IMG/VR virus record: IMGVR_UViG_3300020222_000048
Location: 1-44,527 of that record
Length of the DNA stretch: 44,527 nt
Origin: a virus
Reading direction: 5' to 3' (one strand)
Shown here: one piece after another, positions 25,547 to 34,375 of the stretch
How the letters are laid out: the number at the start of each line of letters is the position of its first letter
How positions within the stretch are numbered: position 1 is the first letter of the stretch
The notes under the pieces: generated by a model
What the model was told of the DNA's origin: nothing
The model's input: only the letters and a program-made list of their open reading frames with translations
Database searches by the model: none
Program-made: the position numbers and the translations under genes

Positions 25547-28362
25547 TGTTTATTAAATTTAGCGATGAATTTATCAATGAAATAAGAAATAACTGTTTTC
25601 CTGTTCTACAGGAAACACAATTTAATAAACTTTCTTTACAGACAAAAGGACAAAATACTGATTTATCTTTTCAACTAACTATAGATGACGGTAGAGACAT
25701 AATCAAAACAGATAAATTTAAAAATATAAAATGTATTATTTTTTATCCTTTATATATAAATAATAATATAACTATAGATCAAGTATTTCAGACATCTGAT
25801 ATAAGTAAAATAGTTAATTTTATAAAAGCCTACTGTCCTATTTATCATGATTTTTCTATCTCTTCTGAGTATTCTTCCATCTCAGAAGCAAAATATATTT
25901 ATGATATAGTTTTTCCTTTTTCTAACACATACAGCAAAACATTAGACGAAAATTTTAAAAATGACTTATCACAAGTAAATTATTTATTTTATTATGATAA
26001 ATTAGAAAATGTCTCTGAGCAGCAAGAAGTAGATCTTAGAACTATGTTTACCGACATGGTTTCTTATGCTTTTAATAAAGATAATTGTTTAGATAAACGA
26101 GTTATAAATAATATCTTTAAAAGTTCCTTATTTACACAGCAAATTCTTAATGTTGTTCAATCGGCTGATAAAATTAACATATTACCAGAAAAAATCAATA
26201 GTTCACCAGTAAAACCATATTTTTCTAATTTATTTCTTAGTAGAAATACAAATGATAATTTTGCATTTGTATTTAATTTAGACGAAAGATCGTTTTTTAT
26301 TGAAAATAGTACGCCTATTTTTAAAAACATAATCGGTTCTAATGCTAGTGACGCATACACAGTTTTAAAGGATAAAAATAAATTAAAAAGTGTTTCTATA
26401 TATAAAAGAAAAATTGATAGGACACAATATAATAAACCAAAAGAAAAACAAATTATTCCTTTATACGATACGAATGAGTTATTAGTAAATGCTACGCTAA
26501 ATAATAATTTGTTTGAAGGCAAAAACGAAAATTGTGAAATATACGAAAGACAATTAAATTTTTCATTAGGCGATATTCGATCTTTTGAATGCGTTGACAA
26601 GACATATAGTAAAACTTTTAGAGGACAGTATCAATACGGAGTTGAAATAACGGTTGAAAATAAATATATACAAGAATTAAAAAATCAAATCTCTGCGGTT
26701 AATAATTCACTTAATGATGTTAATAAATATTATCAGTATACTTCTTTTAATAGATTAAAACTTGATACTTTTTATTATGATATAAATTTAAAGTCTTTTA
26801 CTGGTTTATTTTTCAATTCTCAAGTATATAATAATTTAAAACCTTTGCTTTTTACAAATATAGATTTATTTTTATCTTTAATGAAGGTTTTTGGTATTTA
26901 TCAAAAAATACTTTCAATTTATCCCGATATACAATTACAAAACTTATTTGAAACCATGTTGTATGCGGAAACTGCCAGTGCAGAAAGTATATCGGAATAT
27001 ACTACACTAGTGCAACAGGTGTTGTCTTATACCAATAAGTTAATAAATAGTAATAAAAATGATACATATTCTTATACTTATTGGTTTGATAATGTTGTAG
27101 CTGACAGTGAGTTGCCTAAAAAAACAGGATATATTTTCTTAGATAGTATTAATTTTACTGATACGTTTTTTAATATAAAAGCTACTAATTTTTCTCAACA
27201 AATATCAATAGATGCTCAAAAATTTATTGGTTCTGCCAACACACTACCATCCGATATAGAAAATGAAAAATATAGCTTTATTTCACCAACTGGAATATTG
27301 TTTAATAAACAAAATATAGAACTAAAAGATGCTAATAAATACAATATAAAGCTTTATAATAATTTAGAGATTAATATTCAAAACTTTATTTTATCAACAA
27401 CTGATAAATTAGATATAAATATAAAAAGTTTTTTTCCTGTAAATACCGTAACAAATGAAAAAGGAAAAGAAGTTAATCCATTAAATATTAGTGGATTTTC
27501 TGTATCTAATCTATATTCTAAATTATCTAATTCTTCAATATTAAAAAAAGAAAAAATTAATTCTAAAATAGATAATTTGTTATTAATGTTGAACCGAGCT
27601 TATAAAGTTAATGATCTCCAAGCTGACACACTAGATATAAATTCTGTTTTATTAGACAATACAACACCTTATCAAATAAGAGATCTTTTAAATAGCAAGG
27701 CGTCAAATGTATTACCTTCTGGATATGAAAAAGACGTTAATTTACTATCTAAATTTTACTTTTTCTATAATACAATTCACAAGATTGAATTCCTAAATTA
27801 TAGTGCAGCCGGTTTGAAACAAGAAAACTGGATTACCTTAACAAAAGAAAATTTTGATCAATTTGCATCTTTAAAAAGATATCTATGTAGATTGAATGTT
27901 TATCAAAGTGATAAAGCGGGTGTTAATCATTTTCATAAAATAAAGTTACCAATTTATAATGAATATTTTTTCATAGAAAATGTATTTAATATTTCTAATT
28001 TAGTAAATGTTGTTAATAACTTTTCTCCTTCTTTTGGCAGTAGAAAAGAATTAAAAATGAAAAAAATAATAGATCCTAAATGGTGGCCCTATATTCCTGA
28101 TAGAGATTACCATCCTTCTACTAACTCTTTACAAGCGATACCGGCAAATTTTGTTATTAGAAAAGGGCAAGTTATTTCTAAAGACAAATTAACTGCAAAA
28201 CAGGCTTTTGATTTATCCAATATCAATTATAGCGGATATGAATCATATGATACCGACCTAAGTATCCAACCTCCACAATGTAGTATCGATAAGGTATATA
28301 TTCGTGGAAATTGTTATTCCGTTGAAGATGATTCGCCTCTTTATATAACAGTTTACAGATAA
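25546..28362 (+). CDS. Unrecognised large structural protein (938 aa)
   Basis: I do not recognise a family. The protein is Asn/Lys/Ile-rich, without signal peptide, transmembrane helix or enzyme motif. A helical stretch with repeated heptad-like hydrophobics occurs around QELKNQISAVNNSLNDVNKY (about residues 378-398). The C-terminal ~120 residues contain DPKWWPYIPDRDYHPSTNSL and two Cys-bearing turns (PPQCSIDKVYIRGNCYSVED). Start and stop are clean, and it is coupled to the upstream gene by TAATG. Its position between confirmed structural genes suggests a tail component. Confidence 0.5.
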   Translation: MFIKFSDEFINEIRNNCFPVLQETQFNKLSLQTKGQNTDLSFQLTIDDGRDIIKTDKFKNIKCIIFYPLYINNNITIDQVFQTSDISKIVNFIKAYCPIYHDFSISSEYSSISEAKYIYDIVFPFSNTYSKTLDENFKNDLSQVNYLFYYDKLENVSEQQEVDLRTMFTDMVSYAFNKDNCLDKRVINNIFKSSLFTQQILNVVQSADKINILPEKINSSPVKPYFSNLFLSRNTNDNFAFVFNLDERSFFIENSTPIFKNIIGSNASDAYTVLKDKNKLKSVSIYKRKIDRTQYNKPKEKQIIPLYDTNELLVNATLNNNLFEGKNENCEIYERQLNFSLGDIRSFECVDKTYSKTFRGQYQYGVEITVENKYIQELKNQISAVNNSLNDVNKYYQYTSFNRLKLDTFYYDINLKSFTGLFFNSQVYNNLKPLLFTNIDLFLSLMKVFGIYQKILSIYPDIQLQNLFETMLYAETASAESISEYTTLVQQVLSYTNKLINSNKNDTYSYTYWFDNVVADSELPKKTGYIFLDSINFTDTFFNIKATNFSQQISIDAQKFIGSANTLPSDIENEKYSFISPTGILFNKQNIELKDANKYNIKLYNNLEINIQNFILSTTDKLDINIKSFFPVNTVTNEKGKEVNPLNISGFSVSNLYSKLSNSSILKKEKINSKIDNLLLMLNRAYKVNDLQADTLDINSVLLDNTTPYQIRDLLNSKASNVLPSGYEKDVNLLSKFYFFYNTIHKIEFLNYSAAGLKQENWITLTKENFDQFASLKRYLCRLNVYQSDKAGVNHFHKIKLPIYNEYFFIENVFNISNLVNVVNNFSPSFGSRKELKMKKIIDPKWWPYIPDRDYHPSTNSLQAIPANFVIRKGQVISKDKLTAKQAFDLSNINYSGYESYDTDLSIQPPQCSIDKVYIRGNCYSVEDDSPLYITVYR

Positions 28363-28379
28363 TAAGGTAAAATATAATT

Positions 28380-30299
28380 ATGTATAAAATAGGAAAACAA
28401 TCAACATTTTTAGGTCAAACTAAAACATCTTATGAAAGCTTTGCATCTCATTATGAAGAATTAGTAGAGATACCTGTTTCTAAAAGTTTGAATATTTTTC
28501 CTTACGAAGACGCTAGTATTTTAAAGTTTAAAGCATTATTAGAATATAATTTTTTAGATAAGCAATATGAAGAATATATATCCACTAAAGAACTTCCCGA
28601 ATTACAGATTCCTAATTTTTATAAGTTTGTAAATGATAGAGTTCAAACTTATGCAGACACTAACAATTTCAACTCTTTAGGAACTAGTTTTTTATCTGAT
28701 CCGTCGTTATTAGAGCAAATTATATTTGACAATACAGATCCTAATATTGACCCTGTACCGATTACTAGTAGCAAAATAAGCTTCTTAGATAGCGAGTATA
28801 TGTATTATCAAGGAAATTTAAAACAAAATATAAAATTAGATAAATATTTAAATAATTTTAATCCATTTAAAGAACAGTTTCCATTTTATACTGATATTTA
28901 TTTCGATACACATCATAAACTAAATAATAATATATCTGATGTTTTTTTTAAAAACAGTTTAACAGTTGATTTATTTAATCTTTTAGAGAAAAAAACGTTT
29001 ACAGAATTAGAAAAAAATAAATATTTTGTTTTAGATAGCAGTTTTATTACTGAATTATTAAACAATAATAATAATTTAAATTTCCTATTTGATTTGAACA
29101 ATAGTTTAAAAAACAAAAAACAAAAATATAGTGAAGTAATTGGTTATAGATTACAAAAATTTGTTGGTTCAGGCGGAAATTTTTCAGCGCCTATACAAGA
29201 ATGGGTTATTCCTAATTGCGTTGAAGACAAAATTAATTTAGTAGACACGCAAATTCATTATGATAAAGAATATACATATAAATTAAATTATTACTTATTA
29301 ATGGTTGATAAAATAGGGCAAAACAATGATTTATCTATTATTATTTATTTAATAGAAGACGAAAACATTACTCCTATATATACGAATAGATTAAGAGATT
29401 ATCCACCATTAGAGCCTGAAGTCCAATTTGTACCTTATATTGGAGTAGACAAAAAAATAAAAATTTTATGTAATACTTCAACAGGTTTAAAAAAGTTGTT
29501 ACCAATTAATTTCTTCACAGAAGATTTAAAAATAACTGAATTAAATGTAAAAGCTCAAAATCAATCAATTTATAATCCTCCCGTTTTAACATATCAAACA
29601 GACGAACCTGCCGTAGCATTTCAAATATTTAGGTTAGACTCTAAACCAAATTCTTATGCTGATTTTACTAAAGGAAAAATCTTTTCTATAGTTACCAACA
29701 ATGCATCTGGTGCGGGTATAGATGATGACTTATTGCCAAACATAAAATACTATTATACTATTAGATGTATTGATTATCACGGTAATATTTCTAATCCTAC
29801 TGAAATTTATGAAATAGAGATAGTTAATGATAAAGGTACAATATATCCTTTAATAAATATCTTTAGCTTAAACCAGCAACAAAACAACACACAACCTATC
29901 AAATCATTTAAACAATATATTAAGATAAAGCCAAGTACGCAAAATTTAATTGCTTTTTTGACAGAAAATGGCAGTTTATCAACTGGAATAGCTGCTGAAA
30001 AAACATGGAATAAGAATTTTAAAATTAGATTAATATCTAAATCGTCTGGTAAAAAAATAGATTTAAATCTAAATTTTAAAACTGAAGAAGATAAAATCAA
30101 TTTTAATACGAATAACATGCCCATCTCTCCCGACACACAGCAAAATACTGAAGAAAGTTTGCCAACGCAGCCAGTATGTAAAGATAATAATGGTAATATA
30201 TGGAGAAATGTTGGCGGTAAATGGTATGTAACTTCTGTTGATGGTAAAACCTCTGTGTTAGGGGGCAGAGTAGTATTACCTAATTTAACGTGCAAATAA
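28380..30299 (+). CDS. Structural protein with FN3-like region (639 aa)
   Basis: Residues ~395-480 resemble a fibronectin type III-like beta-sandwich. They begin NPPVLTYQTDEPAVAFQIFR and end with the typical 'Y-Y-RC-D--GN-S-PTEIYEIEI' pattern (IKYYYTIRCIDYHGNISNPT). A preceding segment YTYKLNYYLLMVDKIGQNND may be another such domain. A low-complexity Gln/Pro/Thr linker (about 575-595) leads to a small C-terminal unit (NNGNIWRNVGGKWYVTSVDG). The start lies 17 nt after the previous stop, preceded by AAGGTAAAA. It seems to be paired with the 938-residue protein and is likely a tail or fibre-network component. The function is not known to me. Confidence 0.5.
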   Translation: MYKIGKQSTFLGQTKTSYESFASHYEELVEIPVSKSLNIFPYEDASILKFKALLEYNFLDKQYEEYISTKELPELQIPNFYKFVNDRVQTYADTNNFNSLGTSFLSDPSLLEQIIFDNTDPNIDPVPITSSKISFLDSEYMYYQGNLKQNIKLDKYLNNFNPFKEQFPFYTDIYFDTHHKLNNNISDVFFKNSLTVDLFNLLEKKTFTELEKNKYFVLDSSFITELLNNNNNLNFLFDLNNSLKNKKQKYSEVIGYRLQKFVGSGGNFSAPIQEWVIPNCVEDKINLVDTQIHYDKEYTYKLNYYLLMVDKIGQNNDLSIIIYLIEDENITPIYTNRLRDYPPLEPEVQFVPYIGVDKKIKILCNTSTGLKKLLPINFFTEDLKITELNVKAQNQSIYNPPVLTYQTDEPAVAFQIFRLDSKPNSYADFTKGKIFSIVTNNASGAGIDDDLLPNIKYYYTIRCIDYHGNISNPTEIYEIEIVNDKGTIYPLINIFSLNQQQNNTQPIKSFKQYIKIKPSTQNLIAFLTENGSLSTGIAAEKTWNKNFKIRLISKSSGKKIDLNLNFKTEEDKINFNTNNMPISPDTQQNTEESLPTQPVCKDNNGNIWRNVGGKWYVTSVDGKTSVLGGRVVLPNLTCK

Positions 30300-30354
30300 C
30301 TATTTCTTGTACAAATTAAAGATTATAAGAGATAATTATTTAATTGATACTACT

Positions 30355-30362
30355 TATAAAAA
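30355..30362 (+). promoter_or_regulatory. Possible T4-like late promoter (TATAAAAA)
   Basis: This octamer matches the T4 late promoter consensus TATAAATA at seven of eight positions. It lies in the 85-nt gap upstream of the gene at 30385, 22 nt before its ATG. The expected transcript start would fall just before the AAAGGGA ribosome binding site. In AT-rich DNA such matches can arise by chance, so this is only a candidate. Confidence 0.3.
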
Positions 30363-30384
30363 ATAGGCATAAAAGGGAAAAAAC

Positions 30385-31326
30385 ATGGCATTTTTAGATA
30401 ATAGTGGTGATATCATATTAGACGCTGTTTTGACCGATACCGGTCGTATGCGTTTAGCGAAAGGTGATGGCTCTTTTAGAATAGTGAAATTTGCTTTAGC
30501 AGATGATGAAATAGATTATTCTTTATATAACGGTTCACACCCAAGCGGTTCTGCCTATTTTGATCTAGAAGTTTTACAGACTCCTGTTTTAGAAGCATTT
30601 TCTAATAATATTGCTAGTATGAAAAGTAAATTACTTTCTATTAGTAGAAATAACTTGCTTTATTTACCTATATTGTTACCTAATAATATAGATGGAAGTA
30701 CACGATATTCTGAAGCCACTTCTTTAGTAAATAATGGATATGTTTTTATTCCTGACACTACAACTAGTGACTTTATTTTACAAACAGCTACTTTTAATGG
30801 TCAAGATGTCGGTAATCAAGGTCTTATACGTGGCAGCGGTAATCCTACAACATATCATATTAGAATAGATCAAGGCATAAATAGCACTAATGCCGGTTTG
30901 TCTCTCGACGCAGATTTAAAAGAATCACAATATATGGTTGAAATGGACAACAGATTTATGTCTATCAAAGATATGACTCCTTCTTATATTGATGACGATA
31001 ATATTGCTTCATATTACTTTGATAGTTCAATGAATGATTTAGTAGAAGATATTGCTTCGCCACCTACTGGTTTTACAAAAAATGCAGATGACGTTTTAGT
31101 TGGCCCTAAAGGCTCTAAATTACTATTAACTTTAAAATCACAAAATGAAATCATTCAAAGTAATTATTTATTTGAACAGTTAGGAAGTTCTGTGGTTGGA
31201 ACATGGGCGGGTACTAGTGGAACGGCTAATAATGTTAAATCTATATTGACAAACATCAGCGTAACCGGTATTACAACAGGTGCTTCCGTAGAAATACCTA
31301 TATTAATACTTAAAAAATTAGCATAA
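30385..31326 (+). CDS. Structural protein, 'TxxGRxxLAKG' family, paralogue B (313 aa)
   Basis: A clear AAAGGGA ribosome binding site (30372-30378) precedes the ATG. The N-terminus MAFLDNSGDIILDAVLTDTG, then RMRLAKGDGSFRIVKFALAD and DEIDYSLYN, is the fuller form of the motif seen in the protein at 24575. The middle is beta-rich. The C-terminus (TNISVTGITTGASVEIPILI) suggests a beta-sandwich end. I recall this family as a recurrent structural protein in large T4-like phages without assigned role. It opens a new gene block after the largest intergenic gap in the first 36 kb. Confidence 0.62.
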   Translation: MAFLDNSGDIILDAVLTDTGRMRLAKGDGSFRIVKFALADDEIDYSLYNGSHPSGSAYFDLEVLQTPVLEAFSNNIASMKSKLLSISRNNLLYLPILLPNNIDGSTRYSEATSLVNNGYVFIPDTTTSDFILQTATFNGQDVGNQGLIRGSGNPTTYHIRIDQGINSTNAGLSLDADLKESQYMVEMDNRFMSIKDMTPSYIDDDNIASYYFDSSMNDLVEDIASPPTGFTKNADDVLVGPKGSKLLLTLKSQNEIIQSNYLFEQLGSSVVGTWAGTSGTANNVKSILTNISVTGITTGASVEIPILILKKLA

Positions 31327-31338
31327 AGGAAGAAATAA

Positions 31339-32448
31339 ATGGCAACAACATATAAATCTTTTCTTGATAACGATTTAGTATCTACTAGAACTTTATTACA
31401 TGAAAATATACCATTAACAGGTTCTATTATTAATGGTACGCCGTACTCTAATAACAATATTAAATCCTATAATCACGGAATGTTTCAAAGTGTATATGAT
31501 TATCCAGTATTAAGTTCTTCTGCTAATCATCTTTTTGATTTAACTGTTGGCCTTTCCAGCACTTCTCCAGCTAGTTCTAGTATTAGCAACGATGTTTTTC
31601 TAAAGAAAAAACGTAATATTTACAACCAGATGGCTCAAGTGTTAGTTGGTCATGATCCAACTGGCTCAATTTATGAATTTGATAGAGATGGTAACCCTGC
31701 TACTGATACAGATAAATTTACATCTATGTATTTTCTTAATTTCTCTAGATTGTTAGTAAAAGATGAAATTAAAAAAGGAAGCGTTGTATTAACAATAGGC
31801 GTAAATTCATCAAGTGCATCTCCTTTTACTGAGCTAATTACCGTATCTGATACTAATGGTGCGTCTAACTATTTTATTAATTCCCCTACTGGAGAATATG
31901 GTACTTTATTTTTAAATGGCACTACGGGTGTTCAATCTACGCAAACAAATAAAGCAGTTGGTTTTGTATTTTATCAAGCAGGCGTGGTTGCTTTATCGCC
32001 CATTATATTCTCTATATCAAGCTCTACTGCTCCAGAAGACTCTTTAGCATCTAATCAGTTTGGTCAATTAACACACGAAGTGCAATTAAATAGCACTTAT
32101 AACTGGGATGTTCAAAGGGCTTTTGAAAGTGGTTCAATTAATCAAATAAACGATGCTCTAAGGGCACGTATAAAAAACATTACATTTAACAATACAACAG
32201 AACTAAATTCAACTATTCATTTTTGCCGTATTAATCACAATGAATTTAATTATAGTTCTAATCCAACATATTTGCAAGATAGCAAAATTAGAGTTAAAAA
32301 CACCACAAGTGATGCTCCGGTTTCTTATATAACCACTGTTGGTTTATATTCGCCAGACAACGAATTATTAGCTGTAGCTAAGGTGTCAGAACCGCTAAAG
32401 AAAGACCCTACACAAGAAATGATTTTAAGAGTTAGATTGGACTACTAA
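31339..32448 (+). CDS. Structural protein with 'EFNYSxNPT ... IAxAKLxxP' C-terminal domain, copy 1 (369 aa)
   Basis: The C-terminal ~80 residues (FCRINHNEFNYSSNPTYLQD, then YITTVGLYSPDNELLAVAKV and a final RVRLDY) are shared with the protein at 33392-34369. The middle also matches: KKGSVVLTIGV ... a 'DTNG' turn ... AVGFVFYQAGVVAL here, against DKGSIELDFFI ... GQVAGVVLYNEGFILI there. A ribosome binding site AAGGAAG lies 5-10 nt before the ATG. This layout is familiar from large-phage structural genes, but no function is assigned. It may be a minor tail or head-surface protein. Confidence 0.58.
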   Translation: MATTYKSFLDNDLVSTRTLLHENIPLTGSIINGTPYSNNNIKSYNHGMFQSVYDYPVLSSSANHLFDLTVGLSSTSPASSSISNDVFLKKKRNIYNQMAQVLVGHDPTGSIYEFDRDGNPATDTDKFTSMYFLNFSRLLVKDEIKKGSVVLTIGVNSSSASPFTELITVSDTNGASNYFINSPTGEYGTLFLNGTTGVQSTQTNKAVGFVFYQAGVVALSPIIFSISSSTAPEDSLASNQFGQLTHEVQLNSTYNWDVQRAFESGSINQINDALRARIKNITFNNTTELNSTIHFCRINHNEFNYSSNPTYLQDSKIRVKNTTSDAPVSYITTVGLYSPDNELLAVAKVSEPLKKDPTQEMILRVRLDY

Positions 32449-32450
32449 AA

Positions 32451-32672
32451 ATGTCATTTAAGAAATTTGAATCTACAGATATATTTCAAAATACTATCAA
32501 AACAAAACCACGTTTTGAATTTAAAATATATAATGGTAAAATTTCTTTAAATACATTAACAGGATATACATATTTAAACAACCTAAACTTACCAACATTT
32601 GAAGGTTGTGAATTACCTTACTCTTTTGATTTTACTTGCCCTGATAATTCATATAATATAGGTTTGATTTAA
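32451..32672 (+). CDS. Small conserved-looking structural protein (73 aa)
   Basis: This short protein begins 2 nt after the previous stop and lies in an unbroken run of + strand genes, which supports it as real. The segment FESTDIFQNTIKTKPRFEFK followed by IYNGKISLN resembles a short unit I have seen at the start of larger phage structural proteins ('TDI--NTI-T-P---F-IY'). It is followed by a short Pro/Cys-containing tail. No function can be given. It could be a stand-alone remnant of a longer protein or a small connector. Confidence 0.55.
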   Translation: MSFKKFESTDIFQNTIKTKPRFEFKIYNGKISLNTLTGYTYLNNLNLPTFEGCELPYSFDFTCPDNSYNIGLI

Positions 32673-32684
32673 GGATAAAAGTTA

Positions 32685-33359
32685 ATGGCTACTGAAAGTT
32701 TAACAATTAAAGATGGCACAGGGTCGATTAAATATTTGGCGGTTGAAAGTAGTAGCTATGGTTTTATTCCAATACACCAAATTTCATCTTCTAACTCAAA
32801 CCCAATATTTATTACCGCTTCATTTGTTAACCCAATACCTGTTACTGGCAATATAAACGTTGATGTAGTAGTAGGAGATTTAATTAATATTACTGCATCG
32901 GCGTCAGCGCCTGTATATGTAACTGGCGTTCTTACTGTTAATACGGGGTCTTCTACTGTTAATATAGGTTCCGTTGTTACTGTTACTTCTTCTGTCACTC
33001 AACCTGTTTATGTATCTCAAAAACCAGTAACAACTGTAAACAAGAATTTTGTCAATACATTTGATTGGACAATTGATAACGGCGCTTTTGCCATAGCAGA
33101 CGAAGATACAAATAGAAAAGGTTTAGTTTTATTCAATCCCGGTCCATACAATCTATATGTCAGCTTAGATACTGATGGCGTAGTGGGAGATAAAGGATTT
33201 ATAATTACCGATACAGGTAGCAGCCCAGATTTATTCTCGTTCATAGTTTATGCGTCAGGAACATATTTTGCTGATGATACCACTGTCGGTGTTTATCATG
33301 CTGGATATTTTATTAGTGGATCTGCTTCAGATTATTTGATGATTACTAAAGTAACCTAA
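32685..33359 (+). CDS. Beta-rich structural protein (224 aa)
   Basis: The start follows AAGGATAAAAGTTA, an acceptable ribosome binding site. The N-terminal half is Val/Thr/Ser-rich with repeating strand patterns (PIPVTGNINVDVVVGD, APVYVTGVLTVNTGSS, TQPVYVSQKP), suggesting a repetitive beta structure such as a fibre shaft. The C-terminal ~100 residues (KGLVLFNPGPYNLYVSLDTD ... VYHAGYFISGSASDYLMITK) look like a compact beta-sandwich tip. Taken together it may be a short fibre or head/tail decoration protein. No homologue is recognised with confidence. Confidence 0.55.
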   Translation: MATESLTIKDGTGSIKYLAVESSSYGFIPIHQISSSNSNPIFITASFVNPIPVTGNINVDVVVGDLINITASASAPVYVTGVLTVNTGSSTVNIGSVVTVTSSVTQPVYVSQKPVTTVNKNFVNTFDWTIDNGAFAIADEDTNRKGLVLFNPGPYNLYVSLDTDGVVGDKGFIITDTGSSPDLFSFIVYASGTYFADDTTVGVYHAGYFISGSASDYLMITKVT

Positions 33360-33391
33360 CAAATTTATAAACGGTAATATAATTATATATT

Positions 33392-34369
33392 ATGTCACAA
33401 TATTATCGATTTTTACCAAAAGGTAGCTCTTTAGAATCTTTTAAAACAGTATCTGCCGAACAACACAATTATAGTGGTTATGGAGAAATATTTACTGGTA
33501 GTTATCCTCTTAGTTCCTCCATTAATTTAGAATATTATTCTCAAAATTTATCGTTTGTTCCCGATAGACCACATATTTATTCACTTAAAAATGTGTTAAA
33601 TTATTATTCCTACTTAAGTCCTCATTTTTCTTATAATTCTAATTTAGGTAATAAAAATTCTCAAGCCATTAAACTAATAAGTATACCATCTATATTTTTT
33701 GGCTCTTCTCTAGATAAAGGCTCAATAGAACTAGATTTTTTTATATCCGGTACTTTAGTTGCTAAGTTACAAGATTATAAAAAAAATGGGGAGCTTATAC
33801 AAACCACTGGTTCAAATGGACTAGGACAAGTAGCAGGAGTAGTTTTGTATAATGAAGGTTTTATTTTAATAACTGGATCTTGGAATTTAGATAATTCACA
33901 TACAGAAACATATATTTATAACGACAATGGCTCCAGCGTTAGCGATAATCCAAAATGGATATATTGGGGCACTGGATTAAATCAAGAGAACAATTTAACT
34001 ATTTCTTCAAGTTTTGATTTAAAATTTGAAGGTATAAACTATGTCAATGTTTTAACTATGTTAGCTCACGCGGAAAAAGGAGAATTTAATTACTCTAATA
34101 ATCCAACATTTATTAAAAGCTCTTCTATGACTGCCAGTGCGCCAATTAGTGGCAGTAAAATGTATATAGAAAATCCTAATTTAGAAATAAAAAATGTTAA
34201 AAAGTACGCTTACGAAGATTATGTTGGAGATTTAGAAAAGGAAACTTATATCTCTAAAATAGGTATTTATGACGAAAATAAAAATTTAATAGCCATAGCT
34301 AAATTAGCTAAACCTATAAGAAAAACTGAAAATAGAGACTTAACATTTAAACTTAAATTAGATATATAA
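33392..34369 (+). CDS. Structural protein with 'EFNYSxNPT ... IAxAKLxxP' C-terminal domain, copy 2 (325 aa)
   Basis: This is a paralogue of the protein at 31339-32448. It has the same C-terminal block (AEKGEFNYSNNPTFIKSSSM, TYISKIGIYDENKNLIAIAK, then KLKLDI) and a similar middle. The N-terminal ~100 residues are different (SSLESFKTVSAEQHNYSGYG, then Tyr/Ser-rich). An extra ~25 residues sit between the two shared C-terminal motifs. There is little Shine-Dalgarno signal upstream (AACGGTAATATAATTATATATT), and a TATAAACG stretch at 33366-33373 is only a weak late promoter match. The role is unknown. Confidence 0.58.
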   Translation: MSQYYRFLPKGSSLESFKTVSAEQHNYSGYGEIFTGSYPLSSSINLEYYSQNLSFVPDRPHIYSLKNVLNYYSYLSPHFSYNSNLGNKNSQAIKLISIPSIFFGSSLDKGSIELDFFISGTLVAKLQDYKKNGELIQTTGSNGLGQVAGVVLYNEGFILITGSWNLDNSHTETYIYNDNGSSVSDNPKWIYWGTGLNQENNLTISSSFDLKFEGINYVNVLTMLAHAEKGEFNYSNNPTFIKSSSMTASAPISGSKMYIENPNLEIKNVKKYAYEDYVGDLEKETYISKIGIYDENKNLIAIAKLAKPIRKTENRDLTFKLKLDI

Positions 34370-34375
34370 CTTTCA

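Noticed and set aside
29807-30295. 162-codon open frame on the - strand
   Set aside because: It lies fully inside the + strand gene at 28380-30299, has no upstream signals and no recognisable protein; all supported genes run on the + strand.
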